DNA of 64,000 bases from UBA2988 sp965237965 (GTDB taxonomy: Bacteria > Gemmatimonadota > Gemmatimonadetes > Longimicrobiales > Gaopeijiaceae): positions 1,302,001 to 1,366,000 of the forward strand of contig CBDEGT010000003.1 of the NCBI GenBank assembly GCA_965237965.1, given 5' to 3'. Positions 28,394 to 38,089 of this stretch are shown here, one piece after another. A model generated the notes under the pieces. It saw only the letters and a program-made list of their open reading frames with translations, did not search any database and had not been told where the DNA came from. Every line of letters begins with the position of its first letter. The stretch's first letter is position 1. Made by a program: the position numbers and the translations under genes.

Positions 28394-30656
28394 ATGGATC
28401 CGCGTAGGCAGGCTGCCCTCGATTACCACTCGGAAGGACGCCCCGGCAAGATCGAGGTCGTTCCGACCAAGCCGGTCGCGACCGCCCGGGAGCTAGCGCT
28501 CGCCTACAGCCCGGGAGTGGCGGAGCCCTGCCGTGAGATCCACCAGAATCCGGACGACGTGTACAAGTACACGGCGCGCGGAAACCTGGTCGCAGTGGTG
28601 TCGAACGGTACTGCCGTCCTGGGGTTGGGCGACATTGGTCCGCTGGTGGCAAAGCCGGTGATGGAGGGGAAAGGAGTCCTTTTCAAGCGCTTCGCGGGCA
28701 TCGACGTCTTCGACATCGAGGTCGACACCAAGGATCCCGAGGAGCTGATCCGCTTCTGTCAGTTGCTGGAGCCCACGGTGGGCTGGATCAACCTCGAGGA
28801 CATCGGGGCTCCCGCCTACTTCGTGATCGAAGCCGAGCTCAGACGTACGATGAGCATACCGGTCTTCCACGACGATCAGCATGGCACCGCCATCATCGAG
28901 GGCGCGGCGCTGCTCAACGCCTGTGAGGTGACGGGAAAGAAGCTCAACCAGATCAGCGTGGTGTTCAGTGGCGCGGGGGCGAGCGCGATCGCGACGGCGT
29001 TGCACATGATTCGGCTCGGAGTCAAGCGCGAGCATATCATCATGTGTGACTCGAAGGGCGTGATCTTCGAGGGTCGCACGGAGGCCATGAACGAGTACAA
29101 GGCACTCTTGGCGAACCGGACCGATCACCGAACTCTGGCGGAGGCGATGGACGGGGCTGACGTGTTCGTGGGGCTCTCGGTGGCTGCTCAGGTCACGCCG
29201 GACATGGTCAAGGGCATGGCTCCGGACCCGATCGTGTTCGCCTTGGCGAACCCGGATCCTGAGATCCTTCCGGAGTCCGTCCCTGCAGTCCGCAAAGACG
29301 CGATCTGTGCGACCGGCCGCTCGGACTACCCAGGTGAACAACGTCCTCGGTTTCCCGTTCATCTTCCGCGGTGCACTCGACGTACGCGCTTTTGCGGTCA
29401 ACGAGGAGATGATGCTCGCCGCCACTCGCGCGCTGGCCGAGCTCGCGCGTGAGGACGTACCCGACTCGGTGCGTACCGCTTATGCGGGCGAGACCATTCG
29501 CTATGGCCGCGACTATCTGATCCCGAAGCCGTTCGATCCTCGGGTATTGTTTCATGTCGCGCCCGCGGTGGCGCGAGCCGCCATGGAGAGCGGGGTCGCG
29601 CGCATCCAGCTGGACCTCGATGAGTACGGGGACCGGCTGCGCGCTAGCCTCGGTCCCGGACGTGAGGTGATGCGCTGGATGACCCTACGTGCTCGTCGGA
29701 AGCCGGCCCGGGTTGTAATCCCGGAGGGGCACAACGAGAAGGTGATCCGCGCTGCCGCCGCCATGGTCGAGGAGGAACTGGCGCGTCCGATTCTGATGGG
29801 ACGTCCGGACACCGTGCGCGAGCGGGCGGAGGCCATGGGGATCAACCTTGACGGCATCGAGGTGAGATTCGCGGTCGACGAGGAAGAGGCGCGCGAGCGG
29901 TACGCGCAGGAGCTCTACCATCGGCGGGCGCGGAAGGGCCTGACGCTCAATGAGGCGCGTCAGGACATGCTGAAGCCTCTTCCGTACGCCCTCCAGATGT
30001 TGCGGTCGGGCGACGCGGATGCTGTGCTAGCGGGGATCGAGTCGAACTATCCGGAGGTGCTCCGGCCAGCGCTCCAGGTGGTCGGCGTCGCGGAGGGTGT
30101 GGCGCACGTCGCCGGGCTCTACATGTTGGCCTTCCCGAACCGGGAGCTGCTCTTCTTCGCGGACACTACCGTCAACATCGACCCCTCCGCAGAGACGCTC
30201 GCCGACGTCGCGCTCCTCTGTGCCCGTTTCGTGCGCGAGCTGGGCATCGTTCCGCGCGTGGCGATGGTGTCGTTCTCGAACTTTGGTTCTGCGCAGCATC
30301 CAGAGGCTGAGAAAGTCGCCCAGGCGGTGAAGCTGCTCCACGAACGCGATCCGGAGCTCACGGTCGACGGCGAGATGCAAGCGGACACCGCGGTCGACCT
30401 GCGCATACTTCAGGAGGTGTACGACTTCAGTATTCTCAAGCAGCCGGCCAATGTGCTGGTCTTTTCGAACCTGAGCGCGGCGAACGCGGCGTACAAACTG
30501 CTCGATCGGCTGGGTGGGGCCGAGGTGATCGGTCCGGTTCTGCTGGGAATGTCGCGCCCGGTCTACATCCTTCAGCACGGTAGCACCGGTCAAGACCTGT
30601 TGAACCTGGCGACCGTCGCTTCGGTGGACGCGCAGACGAGATCGCCCCAGAATTAG
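28394..30656 (+). pseudogene. maeB: NADP-malic enzyme with phosphotransacetylase-like domain (MaeB), frameshifted
   Basis: MaeB decarboxylates malate to pyruvate with NADP. The protein is normally about 755 residues, with a C-terminal PTA-like regulatory domain. The first 310 codons are normal: ALAYSPGVAEPCREIH, GNLVAVVSNGTAVLGLGDIG, PVFHDDQHGTA and VFALANPDPEI. After ATGRSDYP at about 29330 the frame is lost. In the +1 frame the protein resumes with QVNNVLGFPFIFRGALDVRA and continues through RARRKPARVVIPEGHNEK to the end of the PTA domain. The family expects DYPNQVNNVLGFPF, so about five bases are missing there. It has 120 bases of divergent leader with no clear ribosome binding site and precedes pckA by 66 bases. 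Confidence 0.87.
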
Positions 30657-30722
30657 CCTCCCCAGCCCCGAATTCGGTGGGCCGGGAAGGCCGCGCGCCA
30701 GATATCGACGAGGACACTCGAG

Positions 30723-32357
30723 ATGGATACGAAGACCACAGATGGGTCCGGTAGGTTGGGCGCCGCGAGGAGCCCCGGTCGCCATGCGCTGGAGCATCAG
30801 GGTCTGGATCCGCAAGGCGAGGTGCACTGCAATCTCTCGCCCGCGGCGCTCTACGAGTGCGCACTCGCACGCGGGGAAGGTCGCATCGCGGCCGGGGGCG
30901 CGTTCGCGGCGATCACCGCCCCGCACACCGGCCGCTCACCCGACGACAAGTTCACCGTCCGTGATGGGAACGCCGAGTCGACGATCGACTGGGGCAAGGT
31001 GAACGCCAGCATCGATCCGGAGATGTTCGCCCGGCTCAAGGCCGACGTGATCGCTCACCTCAACCAGCAGGACACCCTATTCGTCAGGGACGCACGGGCG
31101 GGTGCGGACGAGGCGTACGCGATCAGTGTGCGTGTGGTCACGCCGAACGCGTGGCAGAGTCTCTTCGCGCACAATATGTTTGTTCGTCCGTCGGCTCACG
31201 AGTTGTCGCGGGAGCCCGATTTCGTGGTGCTGCACGCGCCCGAGCTGAAGGCCGATCCGGCCCGACACGGCACCCGCTCGGAGACCGCGGTCGCGCTCAG
31301 CTTCACCGACCGAACGGTTTTGATCTGCGGCACCCGCTACGCGGGCGAGATCAAGAAGTCGGTGTTCACCGTGCTCAACTATATTCTCCCCGACCGGGGG
31401 GTCTTCCCGATGCACTGCTCGGCCAACGTCGGTCGCGACGGCGACGTGGCACTCTTCTTCGGCCTCTCCGGCACCGGCAAGACCACGCTGTCGGCGGACA
31501 ACGAGCGCGGGCTGATCGGCGACGACGAGCACGGTTGGAGCAACCACGGCGTGTTCAACTTCGAGGGAGGGTGCTACGCGAAGACGATCCATCTCTCGCA
31601 GGAGGGCGAGCCCGAGATCTACGCGGCCACCCAACGATTCGGGACCATCCTCGAGAACGTGGTCCTACGCGATGAAACGCGGGAGATCGACTTCGCGGAC
31701 GGCTCCATCACCGAGAACACCCGTGCGAGCTATCCAATCCACTTTATCCCCAACGCGGTGCTCTCAGGCATCGGTGGGCATCCCCATCAGGTGGTGTTCC
31801 TGACCGCGGACGCGTTTGGCGTGATTCCGCCGATCGCCCGGCTGACCCCTGAGCAGGCGATGTACCACTTCCTGTCGGGCTACACGGCGAAGGTTGCGGG
31901 CACGGAGCGTGGCGTGACCGAGCCCAAGGCCACGTTTAGCACCTGCTTCGGCGCGCCCTTCCTGCCACGCCATCCTTCGGTCTACGCGGAGATGCTCGGC
32001 GAGCGACTACGCAGGCATCAGGCCCAGGTCTGGCTCGTCAATACCGGCTGGACCGGTGGTCCTTACGGCGAGGGCACCCGCATGAACCTGGGCCACACGC
32101 GGGCCATGGTGCGTCAAGCGCTGTGTGGCGCCTTGGACGAAGTGGAGATGGTCGTCGATCCCGTGTTCGGAGTCGAGGTGCCCATGGTCGTGCCCGACGT
32201 GCCGACCGAGGTGCTCCGCCCGCGCAGCACGTGGAAGGATCCAGTCGCGTACGACGCGCGCGCGGCAGAGCTTGCCCGCATGTTCGAGAACAACTTCGAC
32301 CAGTACAGGGCGCACGTTCCCAAGGCCGTCGCAGCAGCGGGACCGAAGCTCGGCTAG
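30723..32357 (+). CDS. pckA: Phosphoenolpyruvate carboxykinase (ATP)
   Basis: 544-residue cytosolic enzyme that converts oxaloacetate and ATP to PEP and CO2, the entry step of gluconeogenesis. ATP-type motifs are present: TGRSPDDKF near the start, MHCSANVGRDGDVALFFGLS, the P-loop GLSGTGKTTLSAD, DDEHGWSNHGVFNFEGGCYA with metal-binding Asp, and NTGWTGGPYGEGTRM near the end. GAGGA lies 12 bases before the ATG. Position directly after the malic enzyme makes a plausible C4-C3 interconversion pair. The chromate transporter gene begins only 6 bases downstream. Confidence 0.97.
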   Translation: MDTKTTDGSGRLGAARSPGRHALEHQGLDPQGEVHCNLSPAALYECALARGEGRIAAGGAFAAITAPHTGRSPDDKFTVRDGNAESTIDWGKVNASIDPEMFARLKADVIAHLNQQDTLFVRDARAGADEAYAISVRVVTPNAWQSLFAHNMFVRPSAHELSREPDFVVLHAPELKADPARHGTRSETAVALSFTDRTVLICGTRYAGEIKKSVFTVLNYILPDRGVFPMHCSANVGRDGDVALFFGLSGTGKTTLSADNERGLIGDDEHGWSNHGVFNFEGGCYAKTIHLSQEGEPEIYAATQRFGTILENVVLRDETREIDFADGSITENTRASYPIHFIPNAVLSGIGGHPHQVVFLTADAFGVIPPIARLTPEQAMYHFLSGYTAKVAGTERGVTEPKATFSTCFGAPFLPRHPSVYAEMLGERLRRHQAQVWLVNTGWTGGPYGEGTRMNLGHTRAMVRQALCGALDEVEMVVDPVFGVEVPMVVPDVPTEVLRPRSTWKDPVAYDARAAELARMFENNFDQYRAHVPKAVAAAGPKLG

Positions 32358-32363
32358 CAAAGC

Positions 32364-33536
32364 GTGACCGCGACAGCCAGGGCGGAGGACGGCGCGCCAC
32401 CGCGCCCCTCCCTGGCCGAGTTGTTTCTGGTGTATCTCCGGATCTCGCTGCTCGGCTTCGGCGGACCGAACGCGCACCTGGCCCTCATGCTCGACGAGGT
32501 CGTCGAGCGCAGGCGTTGGATCACGCGCGAGCATTTCATCCAGCTGATCGGGGTCACGAACTTGATCCCGGGGCCGAATTCGAGCGAGGTAGCGATCCAC
32601 ATAGGCTATACGCAACGCGGATGGCGCGGCGCGCTCGCCACGGGCCTGGCCTTCCTGCTTCCCACGTTCTTGATCGTACTCGGCCTCTCATGGGCCTACT
32701 TCGGATACGGCGCGCTCCCGCGAGTCGCCGGGATTCTCTGGGGCATCAAGCCGGCCGTGCTCGCCGTGATCCTCTGGGCGGGGGTACGGTTGGGCGGAAT
32801 CGCCCTGCGGGACCGGCTTACGGTCCTCCTCGGCGCTGGCGGCGCCGTGGTGGCCTGGCTGGCGGGGTCGTGGTCGGCAGCGGCGATGGCTCTGGGGGGC
32901 GGGGTGACCTGGGTGCGCTGGCGAATCGGCCGTACCGCGGCACCGGGAGAGGGGGGCGCCGGTCTCCCACGCGCTGCGCTGGTCCCACTCCTGCCGTTGG
33001 CGCTTGCATCGCCCGGGACACTCGCGACGGTGTTCCTCACCCACCTCGGGATCTCGGTGCTGTTCGGCGGAGGCTACGTGCTGGTAGCACTGCTCCAACC
33101 TTATGCGGTCGAGCGGTTCGGATGGCTCAGCGCGTCCGCGTTTCTCGACGGGGTTGCAGTGACCCAGGCGGTACCCGGGCCGATCTCGACGCTCGCTGTG
33201 TTTGTGGGCTTCGCCGCCGCGGGACTGCCGGGCGCGGTGCTCGCGACCGCCGGCATCTATCTGCCCGCCTTCGCAGCGGTTCTCTTCGTCGCGCCTCACG
33301 TCGAACGGGTACGCACGCTGGCTCCCGTGAGTGCCGCGCTCGAGGGTGTGTCCGCCGTCGTGGCGGGCGCCATCGTCGGGGTCGCCGCGGGACTGCTGCC
33401 GGCGGCGGTGCCGGACCGTGCCGCACTGCTGGTCTTTGCCGCAGCGCTGCTGGCGGTCGCGCGCTTCGGTGTCGCTGCCGGTTGGGTGGTGCTCGCCGGA
33501 CTCGTGACCGGATCGTTGCGGGTCGCGCTCGGGTGA
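32364..33536 (+). CDS. chrA: Chromate transporter, ChrA/CHR family (long form)
   Basis: 390-residue inner-membrane protein with two homologous halves, as in long-chain CHR proteins that extrude chromate. The first half has LLGFGGPNAHLALM and GVTNLIPGPNSSEVAIHIG. The second repeats it as VLFGGGYVLVALLQPYAVER with VAVTQAVPGPISTLAVFVG. Ten or more hydrophobic segments are visible. GTG at 32364 lies six bases after the pckA stop without a strong ribosome binding site. Many CHR members are not tied to chromate resistance, so the true substrate is open. The next gene starts in a TGATG overlap. Confidence 0.9.
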   Translation: MTATARAEDGAPPRPSLAELFLVYLRISLLGFGGPNAHLALMLDEVVERRRWITREHFIQLIGVTNLIPGPNSSEVAIHIGYTQRGWRGALATGLAFLLPTFLIVLGLSWAYFGYGALPRVAGILWGIKPAVLAVILWAGVRLGGIALRDRLTVLLGAGGAVVAWLAGSWSAAAMALGGGVTWVRWRIGRTAAPGEGGAGLPRAALVPLLPLALASPGTLATVFLTHLGISVLFGGGYVLVALLQPYAVERFGWLSASAFLDGVAVTQAVPGPISTLAVFVGFAAAGLPGAVLATAGIYLPAFAAVLFVAPHVERVRTLAPVSAALEGVSAVVAGAIVGVAAGLLPAAVPDRAALLVFAAALLAVARFGVAAGWVVLAGLVTGSLRVALG

Positions 33537-34987
33537 TGGACTCCCCTGTTCTGACGCCTGCACGCCGGTGGGCACTCGGTGCCGCCCTTCTGCACATTGC
33601 GGTCGTCGGCCACCACGTGGCGCGCGGGGTCTCGATCCGCCACGATTTCGGGCCGAGCACGTGGGATTGGTTCTGGCAGAACCTGACGACCGCGGATCTG
33701 CGCGATCGTGCGCTGGAGAGCTTGTGGCATCTGCACGCACAGCCTCCGCTCTGGAACGCGCTGAACGTGCCCCTGATCAAGGTCTTCGGCGAGAGCCATC
33801 CCGAGGTGCTCTTTTTCCTGCACGTCGTTATGGGAGCGGGATTGACGGCGCTCGCGGTCCTGCTCGCAGCTCGCCTCACGGGGAGCGTTTGGGCGGGTGC
33901 CTTGGCTGGGCTGTTGGTCGCGCTCGATCCGGCGCTCGTACTCTACGAGGCATACGCGCTCTACGACCTGCTCTGCGCACTCCTCATCCTGGGCGCCTGT
34001 TACGCTGCGGCTCGTGCGGGACCGGAGGGTCGGACAGCCCCGCTCCTGACCGCGGTGGCTGCGATCTCCGCTCTCGTGCTCACGCGCAGCGCGTACCATC
34101 TGGTACTACTGGCACCCGTGATCTTCGGAGTGACGGCCCTCGCCCGCCGCCGGGGGCTCGTGCTGGTCGCCAGCGTTGCGCTGGCCCTCGCCCCTGCGGG
34201 CTGGTACGCGAAGAATCTCGTGCAGTACGGCTTCTTCGGCGGCAGCAGCTGGTATGGGATGGGGTTGTGGCGGGTAGCGCTCTTCCGGTACCAGAGTGGG
34301 GAGTTGACTCCGCTGCTGGAGAACGGAGCGCTCGATCCCGTGGTCACGATACGTCCGCTCAGTCCTCCCTCGCGCTACCGTCATCTTGGATACACAGGAG
34401 AGTCGGACGTCCCGTCTCTTTCCCGCGATGACCTCCGAAACGTGAACGTGCCCGCGATCTCGCGCGGCTACGCCCGCAGCGCGCGCTCACTCGCACTTCA
34501 CGACCCTGTCCATTTCCTCGGCAACGCGATGATCGGCTACGGCAATTTCTCTGCGCCCTCGACCGAGTTCGATCATCTTGCGCCGGATCGAGAGCGGATG
34601 GGTTTCCACGTCACCGCCTGGCGCGTCGCCACTGGACTGCCGTTGGTGCGTGCGGTAGATGCGCGGCTTCCAATCGGCACGGTCGGCTCCGTTTTCGCGC
34701 TCTTGATACCGCTCGGCCTGATCGCGCAGATCGTGCTGTCGGGCCGCAGGTTGCGTAGGGGCGAGGGGTTGGAGCGCGTGCTGCGGGAGGAAGCAGCTCT
34801 TGTGTGTGCCGCCCTGTTCGTAGCCTACACTGCGGTCGTCGGATCTGCGGCTGAGCTGGGGGAGAACGTCCGGTTCAAGTTCATGATCGAGCCTCTCCTT
34901 CTCACCTGGTGGACCGCGCTCGCCGTGCGCGGCTGGCGCTCGTGGAGGGACGCTGGCGTGCCCTCGGACACTGACCGAGCTTGGTAG
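33536..34987 (+). CDS. Polytopic membrane protein, GT-C glycosyltransferase-like
   Basis: 483 residues with about nine hydrophobic helices. A first periplasmic loop after helix 1 contains DFGPSTWDWFWQNL and ends WHLHAQPPLWNALN. That loop has the Asp and the PPLW/PPLY-type motif of PMT/ArnT-like GT-C transferases, which use polyprenyl-phosphate sugars. ALDPALVLYEAYALYDLLC also fits the family. The C-terminal half has a long extracytoplasmic segment (ALDPVVTIRPLSPPSRYR onward) and two final helices. The start ATG overlaps the chrA stop by one base. Substrate and acceptor are unknown, and the longer open frame upstream is shadow of pckA and chrA. Confidence 0.7.
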   Translation: MDSPVLTPARRWALGAALLHIAVVGHHVARGVSIRHDFGPSTWDWFWQNLTTADLRDRALESLWHLHAQPPLWNALNVPLIKVFGESHPEVLFFLHVVMGAGLTALAVLLAARLTGSVWAGALAGLLVALDPALVLYEAYALYDLLCALLILGACYAAARAGPEGRTAPLLTAVAAISALVLTRSAYHLVLLAPVIFGVTALARRRGLVLVASVALALAPAGWYAKNLVQYGFFGGSSWYGMGLWRVALFRYQSGELTPLLENGALDPVVTIRPLSPPSRYRHLGYTGESDVPSLSRDDLRNVNVPAISRGYARSARSLALHDPVHFLGNAMIGYGNFSAPSTEFDHLAPDRERMGFHVTAWRVATGLPLVRAVDARLPIGTVGSVFALLIPLGLIAQIVLSGRRLRRGEGLERVLREEAALVCAALFVAYTAVVGSAAELGENVRFKFMIEPLLLTWWTALAVRGWRSWRDAGVPSDTDRAW

Positions 34988-35018
34988 CATCCATTCACCT
35001 TCGCATGCGAGTCGAACC

Positions 35019-35489
35019 TTGTCCGTGCACTACTGGCTCATGAAGAGCGAGCCCGGTACTTACTCGATCGACGACCTCCGTCGAGATCGCCGAACCACGT
35101 GGGACGGGGTCCGCAACTATCAGGCTCGCAATCACATGCGGGCGATGAAGAAGGGCGATCTGGTGCTCTTCTACCACTCGAGTTCGCAACCGCCCGGCGT
35201 GGCTGGCCTGGCCAGGGTCGTGAAGGAGGCATATCCCGATCCGACGCAATTCGATCGCAGGAGCGAGTACCATGACTCGACATCCCACAAGGACGATCCC
35301 CGTTGGTGGCTCGTCGATGTCGGCTTCGTCGAACGCTTCGAAAAGGCGGTTTCGCTCGCCGCGATCAAGGCCGATAAGCGGCTGGCAGATATGGTGCTCG
35401 TCAACAACTCGCGACTTTCCGTGCAGCCGGTGACGGACCGTGAGTTCGCGCGGGTGAGCGAGTTGGCCGGCGGCAAGCGCCGCACGTGA
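35019..35489 (+). CDS. EVE domain-containing protein
   Basis: 156 residues, almost wholly one EVE (PUA-like) domain of the kind that binds modified bases. It opens HYWLMKSEPGTYSIDDLRRD, then TTWDGVRNYQARNHMRAMKK, GDLVLFYHSS and WWLVDVGFVERF, which is the full family pattern. A TTG at 35019 or a GTG at 35025 can start it. The GTG gives VHYWLMKSEP, closer to typical members. It stands after the GT-C-like gene with a 31-base gap. No partner gene for a modified-DNA restriction system is adjacent, so a housekeeping RNA-related role is as likely. Confidence 0.92.
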   Translation: MSVHYWLMKSEPGTYSIDDLRRDRRTTWDGVRNYQARNHMRAMKKGDLVLFYHSSSQPPGVAGLARVVKEAYPDPTQFDRRSEYHDSTSHKDDPRWWLVDVGFVERFEKAVSLAAIKADKRLADMVLVNNSRLSVQPVTDREFARVSELAGGKRRT

Positions 35490-35567
35490 AGCCTGCAGAC
35501 GTGGCGACGTTCAATGACATCGTGGCCCGTGCCCACGCTGACACCTTCGGAATGCGGCTGTGCACTC

Positions 35568-36656
35568 CTACTGCACGACAGTGGGGAGCTTGTAGGACGC
35601 GAGCCACTGGTCCGGTTTACAGGTCCGCTTGAGCTCGCGGGGACGTCCGCGGAACCACGCCGCCACGAACAGGATTTCGGCCGCTTCGTCGGCCTCGAGG
35701 GTACGGGGTAGGGCCTCCTGCGTGCCGAACACGTCCTCGATGTGCTCGAGGGCGAGCGAACGGGCACGCGTACCTTTCGGATAGTCGAGCTCCCAACGCA
35801 CCCGCCCCCGTCGGATCAGATAGAGGCGATCCGCTCCGTGGAAGCCGGGAACACGGTATAGGAAGGTGAGCCCCTCCACTTCGCCCCTCCAAGCCACGAG
35901 GCGGTCGCGGAATCCGGTCAGCTCGAGCGCGCGGTCGCGTAGCGTGGCCGCGTACTCGAACTCGAGCCTCGCCACGGCTTCGGCCATCCGCTGGTTCAGG
36001 AGCTCGATCGGCTCGTGGCCGCGCCCCTCCAGGAATCGTCGCGCAGCTCGCACCCGCGTGGCGTACGCGGAGGCAGTGGGTAGCCCGGCGCACGGGGCGA
36101 GGCAGCTTCCGAGCTCACCCCGCAGACAGCGCGGTGCGTGCCCGCTCGCAAAGATTTCGAGCTGATCCGCGAAGAACACCGGTGTGCTGGCGGGACAGTC
36201 GCGGATCCCGAGCACGCGAGCGAGCTCACGAACGGCTTCCCCGACCTGGCGGACGCCGGGGAACGGCCCGAAGTACGTCGCGTCCTCGGCGTTCGGCCTG
36301 CCCACCACCGCGAGCCGCGGTGCTGGGTCGTGGGTCAGCTTCACGAAGCAGAAGACGGGACGCCGCTTGTGCCGGACGTTGTAGCGTGGCCGATGCCGTC
36401 GGATCAGCCGCATTTCCTTGAGCAGTGCGGCGAACTCGTTGGGCACGTACTCCCACTCGACCGAGCGCGTCTCGCGCATCATGAGCTCGGCCTTGTCCCC
36501 CGACGGAGCATTGAAGTAGGAGAGGATGCGGGAGCGCACCTGCACGGATTTCCCCACGTAGAGAACCGCCCCGGTTCCGTCGAGCATGCGGTAGACGCCC
36601 GGCCGGTCCTCGGCAAGGAGGCGAACATGTTGACGAAGGGAGGGGAGGGGGGCCAT
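35568..36656 (-). CDS. GIY-YIG/UVR protein, UvrC-like without the C-terminal nuclease (Cho-like)
   Basis: About 362 residues. The GIY-YIG nuclease domain has GVYRMLDGTGAVLYVGKSVQ and the LLKEMRLIRRHRPRYNVRHK block that follows it in UvrC. A UVR-type segment (NQRMAEAVARLEFEYAATLR) near residue 235 matches the UvrB-binding helix pair. The RNase H-like endonuclease and helix-hairpin-helix domains of UvrC are absent, as in Cho, which makes an alternative 3' incision in nucleotide excision repair. ATG at 36656 begins the family N-terminus; the open frame extending to 37178 overlaps the HD gene and is shadow. The gene is divergent from the HD hydrolase. Confidence 0.85.
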   Translation of the reverse strand: MAPLPSLRQHVRLLAEDRPGVYRMLDGTGAVLYVGKSVQVRSRILSYFNAPSGDKAELMMRETRSVEWEYVPNEFAALLKEMRLIRRHRPRYNVRHKRRPVFCFVKLTHDPAPRLAVVGRPNAEDATYFGPFPGVRQVGEAVRELARVLGIRDCPASTPVFFADQLEIFASGHAPRCLRGELGSCLAPCAGLPTASAYATRVRAARRFLEGRGHEPIELLNQRMAEAVARLEFEYAATLRDRALELTGFRDRLVAWRGEVEGLTFLYRVPGFHGADRLYLIRRGRVRWELDYPKGTRARSLALEHIEDVFGTQEALPRTLEADEAAEILFVAAWFRGRPRELKRTCKPDQWLASYKLPTVVQ

Positions 36657-36787
36657 GCACCGGTTCCGACCGGTGGGTTTCGTTGTTTCTTCGGTATGGC
36701 CAAAGTGCCCGGTCTCGGGCCCGCTAGCAAGACCCCCGGACCGATTTGGGCATTGCCGCCGCACCGCAGGTACGGCTAAGCTCGCGC

Positions 36788-38074
36788 ATGACGGACCTCG
36801 GCCCCCGGACCATCCGGGATCCCCTCTGGAACACCATACGGCTCGACCCGACCGCCGCCCGGATCGTCGATACCGCGGCGTTCCAGCGGCTTCGTTACAT
36901 CCGTCAGCTCGGCCTCGCACACCTCGTCTATCCTGGAGCGTCGCATACGCGCTTCGACCACGCGCTCGGGGTCTACCACCTGACCGTGACAGCCCTCCGA
37001 CTGCTCCGCGAGCGGGGCGCGACCCCGCCCGAGGCGTTCGAGGGGGAGGAGCTGATCCCGTACGCCGCCCTGCTTCACGACATCGGCCACTACGCGTTCT
37101 CGCACGCGCTCGAAGAGTTGGAGCCCGAGCACGTGCCGGCGGATCACGAAGCGGTTGCGGAGCGCTTCTTCCACTCACCCGAGCTCAGGGACGCACTCGC
37201 ACCTCTCGGGTTGGGCGCGGAGGACAGGATCTACTCGCTCATCCGTGGTGATGGCGAGGTCCCGCTGCGCGGTCTGGTGAGCGGATCGCTCGATCTGGAC
37301 AAGATGGAGTACCTCAAGCGGGACGCGTACTTCTGCGGTGTTCCCTACGGTGAGGTGGACGTGGATCGCCTCCTCCAGGGCCTGGTGCTCCTTCCGGCGC
37401 CGGACTCCGGGCGTTGGGAGGTCGGCCTCCACGAGAAGGCAGTGGCGGCGCTCGAGTCGCTCCTGTTCGCTAAGTATCAGATGTTTCGAAACGTGTACTG
37501 GCACCACGCAGTACGCGCGGCCACCGCGCTCTACAAGCGGATCGTCGAGGAGGCGGTCGCAGCCGGGCTGCTCGACCCGGAGGAGCTGGTCGGCCCGACC
37601 GACGAGCAGCTGCTCTACGAAATCGAACGGCGTGCGCTCGAAGACGACGGGGAAGTCGCCGAGCGACTCGCCTCCCGATGGATCCCCGCCCTCCGCCACC
37701 GCCGTCTTCCGAAGCGCTCGCTCGAGCTGACGGCGGCCGACCTCCAGGGGCGGCGCGTCGAGGACTGGGCAGTCGGGGACTCGCCCTGGAAACGCGCGGT
37801 AGAGGACGAGCTGGCTGTCGAGCTTGGGCTCGAGAGCGGGGAGGTCATGATCGACTTTCCCAGGAAGCGGGCGATGTTCCAGCTCGACCTTCTGATCGAG
37901 CGCCGGGGCGGCGCCGTCGAGCGGCTAGGCCCAGCCGGGTTGCCCGGTCTCCTCGACCTGCCGCGTGTGGCAGAAGAGCTCTACCGCGCGGCGCGGGTGC
38001 TTCGCGTATTCACGCTGGAGCGCCGGGACGTGCCTTCTGAGCGCGTGCTCGAGAAGATCACCCAACCGGCGTGA
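36788..38074 (+). CDS. HD superfamily phosphohydrolase (dGTPase/SAMHD1-like)
   Basis: About 428 residues. The HD metal site is formed by His53 in SHTRFDHALGVYH, His97-Asp98 in ALLHDIGHYAFSHALE and an Asp in SGSLDLDKMEYLKRDAYF. All match the YdhJ/SAMHD1-like group of nucleotide triphosphohydrolases. The opening RDPLWNTIRLDPTAARIVDT is also typical. ATG at 36788 starts close to the conserved region; an upstream ATG at 36746 adds unconserved residues. The substrate, perhaps a dNTP, is inferred from the family only. It is convergent with the PP2C gene, 15 bases apart. Confidence 0.9.
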   Translation: MTDLGPRTIRDPLWNTIRLDPTAARIVDTAAFQRLRYIRQLGLAHLVYPGASHTRFDHALGVYHLTVTALRLLRERGATPPEAFEGEELIPYAALLHDIGHYAFSHALEELEPEHVPADHEAVAERFFHSPELRDALAPLGLGAEDRIYSLIRGDGEVPLRGLVSGSLDLDKMEYLKRDAYFCGVPYGEVDVDRLLQGLVLLPAPDSGRWEVGLHEKAVAALESLLFAKYQMFRNVYWHHAVRAATALYKRIVEEAVAAGLLDPEELVGPTDEQLLYEIERRALEDDGEVAERLASRWIPALRHRRLPKRSLELTAADLQGRRVEDWAVGDSPWKRAVEDELAVELGLESGEVMIDFPRKRAMFQLDLLIERRGGAVERLGPAGLPGLLDLPRVAEELYRAARVLRVFTLERRDVPSERVLEKITQPA

Positions 38075-38089
38075 CAGACGGCGTTTCGC

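Noticed and set aside
35019..35489. EVE protein as part of a modified-DNA restriction defence system
   Set aside because: No restriction nuclease, ATPase or methyltransferase gene adjoins it. The neighbours are a GT-C-like protein and a UvrC-like protein.
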